Positions 53,001 through 64,000 of a DNA stretch of 64,000 bases are shown piece after piece; positions within the stretch are counted from its first letter, which is position 1, and each line of letters starts with the position of its first letter. The notes beneath the pieces were generated by a model that worked only from the letters and a program-made list of their open reading frames with translations, was not told where the DNA came from and did not search any database. The stretch spans positions 7,625,527-7,689,526 of the forward strand of contig CM043870.1 of NCBI GenBank assembly GCA_023846275.1. Reading direction: 5' to 3'. Source of the DNA: Vanilla planifolia (lineage: Eukaryota; Streptophyta; Magnoliopsida; Asparagales; Orchidaceae). Both the position numbers and the translations under genes were made by a program.

Positions 53001-55440
53001 AAATCTCTTGCCATTTCTAAAGATAAAAATGGTCGTTTTGTGTGATTTTAATCATCGATTGCTTTAGGGATTTTAGTTTAATTAAGGTATTTTAGAAAAT
53101 CAAATGTTTAAAATCAAATAATTTATTATTTTTTAAATAATACATTAGGCTGATTTTAATTTATTAATATTTTGATCCAAATTATCTTGGAAAAGGTTTC
53201 TAATAAATTTTAAAATAAATTACTTATAAATGTCTAAGTTCTTTAAAGTTTTTATAATTTTAGATATTTTATATCATTCTTAATATTTTTATACTAAAAA
53301 TAATATAAATAATATATTTTTTTCATAAGTATGACCTCCTATATATATCAAAATTTTTCAAAATTAATATCATTTTTTCCAAATAAAATGTAATATTTAT
53401 TTTTTTTCTTCTTAAATATTTATAATAATATTTTTCTTATAATTTTAATCTTCAATTTTATTATCAATTTAACACCTTTGATAATCATTATTATATATTT
53501 GATAATAAAATATTGATTGCTTATTGCACCTTATGAATAATATGAAAGTAGAAAACCCAAAATTTGTGGTTCGAAGAGCTTCAAAAAATGTTAGTAATGG
53601 ATAAAAATATGAATGAAACATCCCACAGAAAAAAATTTTATCCAAGAATCATAGAATAGTGAGAATTCTTGATTCCTCTCAATATCTCTCTTGATTCGAA
53701 GATCCACATTTTGAATTGACGTCTTTTCCTTGATGTGTTTGACTAGTCTTCATTACAATGAATATTAATACTTACTCGAAGTAAAAAAAAGGAATGATTT
53801 CATATGTTAACCAATGGTTTAAGATACCCTTGATTGAATTATAATCAATAATCCAATTGGGATTATGATCGATTTAAATCCACATTCTATAAAATTTTAC
53901 TATAAAGTTTTTAATAATTTGGAATTCTATATGTCACATTACATTTCTCCTTGGGATTTATAATTCTCTTTGTTTAAGAATGAATATTTTATGAAAATCA
54001 CAAAAAATTATATAAATCTTAAAAATCACAATTTAATAAATTTTTTACTTATGACAATGTTAATAAATCTCCTCACTCTTTTATATTTTAATAAATCATC
54101 TATCAATATATTTTCTTAATTAAATAATTAGATAATCAATAATAATTAATTAATCTTTCTCCTTATAAGATGTTATACTATGTGAGACTTCAATCTTGTT
54201 TATAGTCTCCTTTGTTCTTAGTAACTCCATATCTACACTTCAAATTACTCCATATTTGATGAAATGTATGACAAATTCTCCAAGAAATCATCAAGACTAG
54301 TAAAGAAGTTTTAATTGATCATGTCTCAAGAACTCGAAGAAACAAATGCGAAGAGCTGCAGCTAACCCACCAACAAGCCATGGATTGTGAAGCTCCCATT
54401 TGGCTGCTAAACCGCAAAGCAAATAATGCACATCCTGCATCATGTCATGCTTCTTTAAAATTTTCTCTGTATTTGTTGTTAGGGTTATAAAAGATCTTTC
54501 TATTTAGGTTACCATTTTGATATATACTTTATTGTTGCAAGTTCTTGAGCATCCACAATCTTCTAGTGACTTCAAATTTCTAGCTATTGTCTATCAAATT
54601 GTGTTTTTGTTATTTGCTGCTACAGCTCTCGACATTCTGGTGTTTGTAAGCTGCAACAATAGGTAAATGACAACGATGATGGACCTGTTACTGCATGTTT
54701 CTGCTACAGTTGCATCAGGTTGTGTTTTGCATGAGCATTATTTGCAGGTTCATTAACAGGTAGTTTGCTGTTACTACACTTGTGTTTAATCTTGCTTTGT
54801 TTGTCATTACTGGTTGATCTGTTAGATCAGATTGAACCCATTATGTTACCCTAACAAAATAATTAACCTAGTAAAATAACGTTGTACACGAAATTACTGT
54901 TGCTGAGAAAAATGCTAAGTTGGAGGAGAAGTTGAAGATGGGAGAAATAAAAGTTCAAATTTAGGAGAAGCTTATACAGACGTTCAATCAAAGATGGTTT
55001 TAAAATGTTTGTTTGACATGAACCACCCTATAAGGAGAGTAGAGTATAACCATGGAACAAGATAAAAATCCAAGTAGACAGGTGAAAGGGGCTACCAAAA
55101 TGGATTTTACTTGGGTGAAACCTTAATCAATTTACTTTCGATAATAAAAAAACAAATAGGAATCCAAGGATTCATCAAACTAGAGCAACTTAATAGGAAT
55201 AAGGCTTACTGTCATGGTCACAATTTAAAATAGATGCCTGACTATTAGGAATTTCACATTGTTATTACATGTCAATAATGGAACGTAGAAGGTCAACTTT
55301 GTATTATGCTTCACTAAGTTGAAATTGTTAGTTCCAAGGAAGGTATAAATTAAAATAATCTCTTCTACAAATCAAAGAACATGCTAAACCTTTGAAAACT
55401 TGATTTGAGGTATTACACCCCTTCTTGAAATCCTTATTCA
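53001..55440. other. Intergenic, no gene recognised
   Basis: AT-rich. A less AT-rich part at 54300-55000 contains short coding-like scraps (for example VAEKNAKLEEKLKMGE near 54900-54950) but no assignable family. It may be older retroelement sequence. Confidence 0.4.
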
Positions 55441-55447
55441 TATAGCA

Positions 55448-56221
55448 TGTTGATCTGTTTGCAAGGTATTCTTATCTCGGGTCATCGTCAGTAGACATTT
55501 TTCAGAATAGTTGTAGTTGAAGTAGAAGCTTGAAATTGGCTTGGAACAAAAGAAGAAGAAGGAGAAGAGTGATTTTGCCACAAATGATTAAATTTTCTAA
55601 GAAGATTCCCTTCAAGAGGTTTTTGAATTTTACAAAATTCTGATCTCAGAACTCCCTACAGACATTTCTCTCTAATCAGCATTTTGACCCCTTTATATAG
55701 GGGTTGGATACAATTTTTTAATATATAAACTTTAGCATTTAAAATACAAAAAGACGCATTTTCCTCTTTTGAAGATTCCACAAATTTGAGACAACCGGAT
55801 CCTATACCTATGCACAGGTTTTTCTAGTCCACCAACTGCATAGCTCACCCGTAAATTCAGCTTGCGCGTGTAGGGGAAGGAATATCTACTCGGTCACATG
55901 TAGTGCATTTGATCCAAATCAGAACCGCCTGCGATGCATGGCGCTGATGCATGTAGTGGGATTTTTTTCTCTTTTTTTCCCAATAATTCTCTTTTGGGTC
56001 TAGTCTCCTAAGGGCGATCTATAACTCCGCATGTAGTACTCATCCAATGCATTGTAGCATGCACTCTCATACACCTGCAGCAAATCTCTACACGTAATTC
56101 AACTTACGACTTTGTTGCTTTGTGTTACGCATCAATTTGCATTATTTTGTCTCTTCCCTTATTTTCTTTCCACCAATTCTGGGTTCAGTGACCTTGGAAG
56201 TGATCTTCTGAACATTAGTCA
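55448..56221 (-). repeat. 3' LTR of the gag-protease gypsy element
   Basis: Aligned with 57987-58817 through landmarks such as 'cacaaatgattaaatt', 'aacttta-atttaaaatac', 'gaagattcca-aaatttgag', 'gcatcaatttgcatt' and 'cagtgaccttggaagtgatct'. The two copies differ by roughly a fifth of positions plus indels by eye, so the insertion is old. Confidence 0.85.
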
Positions 56222-56233
56222 TTTCTTTTTTAG
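56222..56233 (-). other. Polypurine tract
   Basis: On the minus strand a CTAAAAAAGAAA run directly abuts the TG that opens the 3' LTR. This is the expected place for plus-strand priming in LTR elements and fixes the element's orientation. Confidence 0.65.
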
Positions 56234-56429
56234 TTTAAAGTCCCATCAAATCTTCTTTGCTAAACCAATGTTTAGTTGTTTTCTTTAGGAGGATGAGATT
56301 TCTATTTGTCCAATAAAATGATTTCTTAGATTTTGTTAATAGCACATATCTTTGGCAAGTATTTGCTAACTTTTTCAATTGTTTGGCGTTGACAACGCCT
56401 TTTGTTAATGTTTCTTATTCTCATTTCAA

Positions 56430-56810
56430 AAGAAAATATTGTCCATCCTTCATAAATTGATATTATTGTGCTTGTCGATAATAAACAGCATCTTCATCCC
56501 AGAAGTAATGATTCCCCAGTATAATCTGGAAGACGTATAGAGCTATCACTTTGCAGATAATCTCATCAATATAGTCTTTGGTAATAGCAGACTTTATTTT
56601 GCATTATTTTTTTAACTATTACGTTGAATATGAAACCACTCAAAAGAATAATGTCTTTGATGCATTGTAGTATCTAACTTTAGTTTTTCATAAGACCTTC
56701 GGATATTAGGTTCTTTTTACTTCCAGTGTTGACAATAGCACTAATAAGTTTTTTCTTCACTTGTAGTCCAATAATAAAGAGTTCTTTTCGTTTCGTTTCA
56801 CGCAATATCT
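56430..56810 (-). pseudogene. Gypsy retropepsin remnant of the same element
   Basis: Minus-strand translation gives NTGSKKNLISEGL, matching DTGSQxNFIS of gypsy proteases with the catalytic Asp changed to Asn. Further on come pieces matching the segment VVPLDVCQVILG-PYLWDRD and the RR-HKYR-VKDG end, read across frames. Stops show it is dead. Confidence 0.7.
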
Positions 56811-56929
56811 CTTTTGAAGTCACCATAAAAGATAAGTTTTCATAAATTTATTGAGGAGTTTGAAGTACCATTTTAGTCTCCACTATAAGAAGTACTTTGT
56901 TCTTGAGTTTTTTTTTAAAAATTATAAAT

Positions 56930-57720
56930 ATAATTTCTAGTATTTTTCTTATATATGTCCTGTCTTCTTACAATGATCACAATCTTTTTTATTTTTATTG
57001 GTTGAAAAATTTTGTTAGTTGTGGCTGTAATGTACTTTATAAGTGAATACTATTTGTTTTACTTTCATTTTTTGGATTTATACTCAGACTTCCTAGTATT
57101 TTGTTCTTCAAGTTTTGTCCCTTTATTTCATTCTTCTTTTTAATAACCATAGTAAATGTAGTAGCTTGCATCAAAGATTGATAGAAAATGAATAATTTGA
57201 TAGCAATAAGATAATACAAATATACAATATACTTTGACAATGTCTACATTTCTTCAATAGGTATTCCCAAACTAATGCATCTTTGTCAAAATTCTATGAT
57301 ATATTCTTTCATAGTTTGTCCATCAGTTTCATAAACTATGCTACTTTATCCATCTTTCCTCCATGTAACTCATAGGGTAAAATTCTTTTTGAATTAACTA
57401 CTTAAATTGGCTCCATTTTACTTATGTAACGAGATTATTTCTTAGATGAGCATTTCACCAAGCTAACGCAAGACTTGTTAATTTTAATTGAGCATACATC
57501 ACTTTTTCTGATAAGAAATAGTATTATAAAGAGAAATATGTCTCTATTTGGTCCAACCAAGTATGTAATTTCTCTACATCTATTATACAATCATAATTTA
57601 ATAAATCAAGTATAGCATCTATCTTGAAAGAATACTATCGATTTTTGTGAGTCAAAAAAGTGAGATTGATATCATTTTTCCTTTTATCTCCAACTATTTT
57701 GGGAGTACTAAATCTAAAAT
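56930..57720 (-). pseudogene. Gypsy gag remnant with CCHC-type zinc knuckle
   Basis: In the minus direction this holds the retrotransposon gag core: an NYILGWTK...YISLYN-like segment, KNFTL-VTWRKDG (57400-57360, compare EFYPMGYMEERW), and GQTMKEYIIEF then ISLGIPIEE (57320-57245). A knuckle CDHCKKTGHI-EKY follows near 56990-56945, its last Cys lost. Multiple stops and frame changes. Gag is the capsid-forming protein of such elements. Confidence 0.78.
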
Positions 57721-57967
57721 ATTTTGATTAAGAATATTTTTTATAGATTATCTTCTGGATCTGTCATAGAAAAAGATTGTGATTTTAACACCTCTATTAA
57801 CACTCGCATTTGTTGAATTAATATAACTACTTATGCCTCTAGGATTAATGGTGAAGTAGTTAGTGCAGTCATCTCGATTGAAGTCTATCCCATCTTTTGA
57901 TTTCTTTTTTGTGGCTTGCTCCTAAACTTCTTTCTTTTTTGCTCCTGTCATTGGCATAGAATCTAAT

Positions 57968-57980
57968 CGTTCTAATACCA
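57968..57980 (-). other. Primer-binding site, initiator tRNA-Met type
   Basis: On the minus strand, just inside the 5' LTR, TGGTATTAGAACG resembles the plant retrotransposon consensus TGGTATCAGAGC complementary to the 3' end of initiator tRNA-Met. It has two differences, consistent with decay. Confidence 0.7.
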
Positions 57981-57986
57981 AAATAA

Positions 57987-58817
57987 TATGATCTATCTAC
58001 AAGATATTTTTGCATCGAGTCCTCAGTAGTAGACCCTTTTTATAGTAGTTTACAGTGAAAGTAAAAGTGTGAAAATGGCTAGGAGCAAACAAAGAAGTAG
58101 AAATAAGAGAATACTTGTCACAAATGATTAAATTTCCTAAGAATATTCATTTCAAGAGGTTCTTAAATTTCATGAAGGTCTAATTCTTAGAAATCTGTAC
58201 AGACTCTTCTTTCTACTCAGCATTCTTACCCCTTTATTGATAGGTTGGATACATCTTTTTAATAAATAAACTTTAATATTTAAAATACAAAACAATTCAT
58301 TTACCCTTTTGGAAGATTCCATAAATTTGAGTCGATTAAAACTTATACGCATGCACGCGGAATGCCCGCTTGTGTGCGTTTCCTACATTCCAATTACACC
58401 ATGTGTGCATAGATTTTGTGTGCACATGTAAGGGTCAGAATGACTGCCCAATCACGTGCAATGCACATGATCCGAGTCAGCACCACATACAATGTTCAGC
58501 CGCCAAGGTCGTGTGTGTGTGTTTGCTGACGTAATGCACGCGATGCTTGACGCCCGTAGCAGGGGTTTTTTCCAAATATTTTTTCTTTGGGTCTAAGTCT
58601 CTAGAGGGCAAGTCCATGGCTCTGCATGTAGCATTAGACCAACACATAGTGTGCAATCTGATACACCTACAAATGAATCTCCACATGTAGTCCACTTATA
58701 ACCCTATTGTTTTATGTTATGCATCAATTTGCATTGTTTTGTCTTCTCTTTCATTTTCTTTCCACCCATTATAAGTTCAGTGACCTTGGAAGTGATCTCC
58801 TGATCACATGTTAATCA
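57987..58817 (-). repeat. 5' LTR of the gag-protease gypsy element
   Basis: Direct repeat partner of 55448-56221. It is GC-richer in its middle (58340-58600), which includes a short GT run. The distal boundary on the plus strand is the CA at 58816-58817; the inner boundary near 57987 is approximate by a few bases. Confidence 0.85.
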
Positions 58818-58819
58818 AA

Positions 58820-60280
58820 TGAAAATTTCTTAAGGCTACCGTACGACAAGTAAACAAAAACAAATGTGCAAAGGAGACGTATCCTTAAGCCTATATCCAT
58901 CTATAAGCAACCCACTTTCACAATACTAAACAAATGCTCTTTAATGATAACAATGCCCATTTATAAGTCAAGCTTTTTCTCAGATTAACCACAAATTAAT
59001 ACATTGAGGTTTTTTCAACTCATCCACCACCAAAGCAACCCATGCACAAGATCCAAGGCAAAGGCCATGGTACACATGCGTAAGGATAAACACTAAACTC
59101 AAGCTCAATACAAATGAGCCAAATATTCCAATTTAAGTAGAAACAATCTATCATAATATCAATTTAGTAATATTAAAAATTTGAGAGATTGTGGTACATA
59201 AGGATGTGGAATAATTTGCTTGAATTCTTCTTAATCTCTTCACATGAATGAATATATCATAGAAGGATTTTTCTATTATTTTTTTCTCTCATTTCACTAT
59301 ATTATAGATGCCATAAGTTTCTCCTTTATTCTATTGTAATGCAAGTTCTTTTGATTCTTAATATTCTCTCTTCTTTCCTATGAATCTGATTTGAATACTT
59401 TTAACTTATTTTTTTATATCAAATAATCTTAAAAACCTTCAATAGAAGACTCAACAATACTTTGAACTACTAATTTATATTTTATAGCAATTTTAAACTA
59501 ACTATTACACAATTTTTTTTTATTTTGTTTGTCCAGTTCGAAACATGCATCAAACAATCATATATTTTCTCTTTTAAAATTAGGTATAGTGCGAAGTAAT
59601 GTTACCAAACCATTTGATTTTTAGATCTTTTAAGAATTATCTACTCGTATAATTTGAAAGAATAAATATGTATGATTCTTTATAACTAATAAGAACAAAA
59701 AGTTTTTATATGATCGTATTGTTTATTAAAATATTAACATACTATATGAATCTATCTATATGCTTTTATATGCTATGAGAAAGTGTATTTAAACCATTAT
59801 ATTGTTTGTTAAAATATCAATGTAACATTTAAAAGTTTCAGTAAGTCATGATTATGCCAAGTGACGATCCTATATATGTTGAACTAATTATTATAACTGG
59901 TAGACAATTACTTATAGTTTGATATTATTTTATACTTTTATCATTTAATTTCTTATTGATATTTCTTTTGATAAAATTGTATTATTAGATAAACATAATT
60001 GTACCATACAAAATTCTTTAGAAATTTATTATAATTAGACTACACTTTCTCTTGAGATCCAAAACCATTTAATTACTTAGCATAGCTTTTGCGAACATAT
60101 TATACTGTCCATCCTTAGATCGTACTGTCTGAATGCTATAGAGCTTTGGTGAAGCATAAATCAAATAATATGTTTCTCTTTTTCATCCTTTTATTACATT
60201 CATAATGAAAGGAAAGAAAAGAGGCTAACATAGTCTGAGAAATATGAAGAATTTATTTAATAGTGACCTAATAAATATAA
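58820..60280. other. Intergenic, no gene recognised
   Basis: AT-rich with frequent stops on both strands. No motif or repeat partner identified. Confidence 0.45.
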
Positions 60281-60289
60281 TATATATGT

Positions 60290-62110
60290 TATACATCACC
60301 TTCACTATCATGGTATTTAGAGATAATGCTATGACATTTAGAGGTCTTGACTTAGTGACGATGAGATACATCACTCTAGCATTCTAAGTATCTTATTCCT
60401 AATCAACATATTGTCATTAAGGGGAGATTTAATGATAATAAGATACTTTACTCATAAGTATTATAGACACTCAAATATTGGGTTTTGATATTTTGAGCAC
60501 CTCATTATCTATTAGCATAGGATTTTGATATAAGGGGGCAAAACTTAATAATGATATGATACTTTACTATTTAATCATTTAATGTCTTGTTACTCAGAGA
60601 TGGGGCCATAGTATTTCAGAGCATCGAGACCTGTGATGATGAGATATGTTTTTTGATCCTTAAGTACTTGAATAAGGGCCATAGAAGAGTTTGGGTTTAA
60701 AGGAATAATGAATATATGAAAAAAGGAATAGAAAAAAATTAAAATTAAAAAATAAATGAATACAAAAAAAAAAAGAAAAACAAGACAAAAATATTATATG
60801 TTTATGATGAACTAAGTATATTATATATTGCCATATATGTGTTATTACAATACTCTCTTTACATATTATCATGCATTTTTTATTTAGTATTTTATTTTGT
60901 TACTTAGCTACTTTCTTTGCTATTTAAACTGCTTCACTAAGTGGATCTAAAGGTTTTTCTATTGAGAATTATATGCTCATTGTCCACTAATAATACAAGA
61001 AATGATGTTGCCACTCATTGAGCTAAGAATCTTTTAAGGATAATCCTGGACTTAAGAGTGAGAGACTGATATATTTTGTGAGTATGAGTGATATTATATG
61101 TGTGTAAGAATATTTATATCTTATTTTAGATTTTTTTATCAGTACTAATATTTAGACTTTCTAATTGTATGCCAATTGTTTTGTTATTCATTACTATTTT
61201 TGTTTAGATTTTTCAATATTATTGTGGATCTTTATGTCATGCTCACTTGATTTTATTAGTTTATACCTTAAATTTTATTTTTATAGCTCTAATTTACCTG
61301 ATAAATTTGTATCTTGAATGTATTTTTTAAGATTGTATTGATTCATGTTATCTAAGACATTAGTTAGACCTCTTTAACATAGAGTTTGATTATATGAGGG
61401 GTAGTGTAGGCTCTCAAAGATGTTAGATTTAGATGTATTCCTTAAATGTTATGATAGCTCACAAACTAAACTCTCACATCCTCTCAAAGCATATTTTATA
61501 TACCAAATGTAAGTGCTAAAAATCCAAAATTTGAAAATATATCAAGCTGAGCATCTTAAAAATTTAGTAAAATGGTAGTGACCAAAATTTCTATTTGAAC
61601 AAGTTATTATGAAGATCTCATCACAAGGAATCTATAGGTATATGATTTGTATCTTTTTGAAGATCATTTTAATTTTTAATGAATTTGTAAAGATAGAAAT
61701 TAAAATATTAGTAACAATTAATAGATTAACAAATTAAATTGCTTACTTGTCTGAGAGGACATCTCTTCTGCATGCCTCGGAAGTCCACAACAGTGTTTAG
61801 AAAATAGGTGAGAAAGTAATAGATCAGGGAGAGGAGGCGCTCAGTGAAGATGGAAAATATTTCAACTTTCAAATCTTGAGTTCTTACATCGCTTCAATGA
61901 GATCAAAAAGAAAGAAGAGAGGCTTCGAGGAAAGAACAAATTTTAGCACCAATTTGTGAAAACTATATTTCAAGGTAAGATATAACCAAGGCTTTTTTTT
62001 CTCTCTAAAGCATTTATTGATTATTTGCATTAGTAGGAAAATGAATTTTTAAAGATTCAAGTTGTCACCAAGGGAAGAAAGACTGTTCTTTTCGAAGGCT
62101 TGCTCTTCTA
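60290..62110 (+). repeat. LTR-like block, second copy of the left-end family
   Basis: 60290-60660 holds the ~117-bp type repeat (cores near 60357, 60436, 60555 and 60636). 60660-61400 parallels 5690-6400, with landmarks 'gagctaagaatctttt', 'gagagactgatatatt' and 'gtgagtatgag'. 61520-62110 parallels 1480-2110. Joining the parts seen separately at the left end gives one continuous unit of about 1.8 kb here, suggesting a solo or near-complete LTR. No gag or pol sequence was seen beside it. Confidence 0.62.
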
Positions 62111-64000
62111 ATGAATTATAAATTTTTTAAGTATACAATATTTGGTTAAAATTATCTCACGATCTAAAATTTCTTTCACATTGTCCTTACTGCCAAGGAT
62201 AACGCAGTAGTAGAAATGGGTTCACTTAATATGAAAGAATTGGGCTTAAATGGTGTCACTAGATATTAGATATGATGTCTTATATGAGACTAAATCCTTA
62301 ATATTAAAAATTACACTTGTTGTGGTATTAATTCTTAGTCATGATGCTTTATTTGATGATGACATATCCTAAGTATTTTTAATAAATTTAGTTTAGTATT
62401 TTTTTCAAATTCTAATAATTGATGCTCATATTTGTAAGAGAATTTAAATAAGAAGAGAAGCAAAATTAAAATCCCATAAAAATCATTTTGATAGAAGTGG
62501 CAAAACACCAAGAAATATTTTTTTATATTACTTTTAGATATTTTAATTTTTTTTTTGAAATGTTAAGCTTGATTAGAATTAGTTTTTAAGACACATAAAT
62601 ATTAATTAACTTTCATCTCTAATATCCTTGATTACCATCTTTGATTCAGTATCTCAAATATACATTTCTCAATCATTTGATCAACATCTTTGAAATCTTA
62701 TTATTTAGTAATGATTTAAATAAAAAAAATTTAAAATATAATAAAAAAGAAACCTAATTACCTTCCTAATAATCGCTCACTATTCACCAGTTGCTACAAT
62801 GAACAAGTTATGGGTTGGGGCATCACTCTCAAACCCATTTGGACGAACCAATTTTGAAATTATTTTGAGTTATAGAATTACCATTTAAATCGACATCATA
62901 TTTATGTGCACTAGCAAGCTACTAGTGATTAAATCTTGAATGAGCCAGGGGACAGCCAACCTTGAAATCAGGTTGCCTATAAAGCATACTATAATTCTTA
63001 TATGGAGAAAATAGCTTCTCGAATACACCATGTGAGACTAAAAGCATTGGTTTTACTGTGTCATGAACTTCCAAATTGTGAGAATGATGTGAGCCCTATG
63101 ATCTTTCATTTTTGTGATCAAATAATCACCACTGTATCTAATTTTTCAACTCGTTGATTCTATTAATCGTCCAATCGCAAAATTTCACTATCATATGGTT
63201 CGTATTTCTTCCGCTCGACAAGTTAAATCCTGCAATCATATTGTGATTCAGATCTAACAACTCAGATCAAATGTATATATCTAAAAGGCACAGATTAAAT
63301 TCCATTTGTTTAATTGCACAATTTTCATGGTTGAACGATAGTAGTTTGGTCCAATCCAATGACTCTTGTCAAGGCTCTTTTAGCTGTTATTTCGAGCTAT
63401 TAGAAAAAGTTTTTTAAAATATTAATTTTCTAATTAAAAATTATCGAAGTAGAACTGTAATGATTAAATTGGATGTTTGGTAAGTACTTTTAGCTATTAG
63501 AAGATGTCTATAAATAGGAAAACCGATTGATGAAAACTTTTATAAAATTCTAAATAAGAATTCTAAAGTCATGGCATCGAAGCAACTCACAGCCATTGCT
63601 ACTCGTCGCCTCCTTATGCTGTGCATTTTTACAATAAACTCCAAATTTCTTGATATATCTTCCAATTAGCTAAACTCTTATTTTCTTATTTTATAACTAA
63701 TTAAATTAAAATATTATGCTTTTTTAAATATTTTATCAGGCATAAGAATTTATTTATTTGAATTTTCATCATTATTTTCCTTCCTATTTTTACAAATTCT
63801 ATTTTATTGTAATACTATTGTAGCCTATTCTATTTTCTTATTGTAAATGTTTAGCCTACCTATTTTTTACGAAAGGATAATATAGTTTGTTTTTTTTGTG
63901 CATGGTTTTTACTGAGGGTGAACGTAAGCTCGATTTTAAGTTGAATCATTAAAAAATTTCTTATATACATGTTAAAATTTTTGCACATTATTATTTGATA
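62110..64000. other. AT-rich sequence, no gene recognised
   Basis: No open frame or motif of note up to the window edge. Confidence 0.45.

Larger units (their letters stand above)
55448..58817 (-). mobile_element. Ty3/gypsy element with two LTRs, gag and protease only
   Basis: Two direct repeats of about 774 and 831 bases flank a 1.77-kb interior. On the minus strand the order is LTR (58817-57987), primer-binding site, gag, zinc knuckle, protease, polypurine tract, LTR (56221-55448). Each LTR has a TG start on the minus strand (CA at 56220-56221 and 58816-58817 on plus). The interior has many stops. Between the protease relic and the 3' LTR there are only about 200 bases, with no reverse transcriptase, RNase H or integrase. 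It therefore looks like a non-autonomous gag-protease derivative, unless an internal deletion removed the rest. Flanking 5-mers (tagca, aatga) do not match, so no target duplication is supported. Confidence 0.82.

Noticed and set aside
60660-60872. Small Phe-rich open frame near the right end
   Set aside because: Product of A-rich repeat DNA on the opposite strand; lies within the LTR-like block.
1-64000. tRNA, rRNA, CRISPR array, bacterial-type operon or riboswitch
   Set aside because: None was seen. I looked for the T-loop type GGTTCGAATC words and regular repeat-spacer patterns; the only hits fall in coding exons or lack cloverleaf partners, and the gene structure is plainly that of a plant nuclear genome.

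Overview
This window is plant nuclear DNA from a flowering plant. It is strongly AT-rich, its genes are split by long GT-AG introns, and decayed Ty1/copia, Ty3/gypsy and LINE retrotransposons fill much of the rest. It could be a monocot, but I cannot name a species.

Two intact protein-coding genes can be assembled exon by exon. (1) On the minus strand, positions 33798 down to 11207, is a 13-exon gene for a 545-residue HflX-type GTPase. It has a likely organellar targeting sequence and all the GTP-binding motifs. Its introns total about 21 kb; intron 4 (about 7.3 kb) holds a decayed copia element in antisense orientation. (2) On the plus strand, 41006 to 48278, is a 9-exon gene for a 533-residue type II membrane glycosyltransferase of the exostosin/GT47 family. 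The two genes are divergent, with about 7.2 kb of very AT-rich sequence between them. In both, every exon junction keeps the reading frame.

A third, broken gene lies at 6786-7258 (+). It is the first exon of a WrbA/FQR1-type NAD(P)H:quinone oxidoreductase, with two frameshifts and no later exons.

Layout: 1-6.4 kb, gypsy remnants (integrase tail, LTR-like blocks, a 580-bp tandem duplication, a gag-protease relic). 6.8-7.3 kb, WrbA pseudogene. 7.3-11.2 kb, no gene seen. 11.2-33.8 kb, HFLX. 34-41 kb, AT-rich intergenic. 41-48.3 kb, GT47 gene. 48.5 kb, an isolated exon-like stretch. 51.3 kb, a 71-bp TA microsatellite. 51.8-53.0 kb, a GC-rich LINE 3' end with poly(A). 55.4-58.8 kb, a two-LTR gypsy element on the minus strand that carries only gag and protease. 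60.3-62.1 kb, a second copy of the LTR-like family seen at the left end.

I found no new multi-gene system. The least ordinary items are the compact gag-protease-only LTR element, the ~117-bp degenerate repeat shared by the two ends of the window, and the isolated exon at 48.5 kb.
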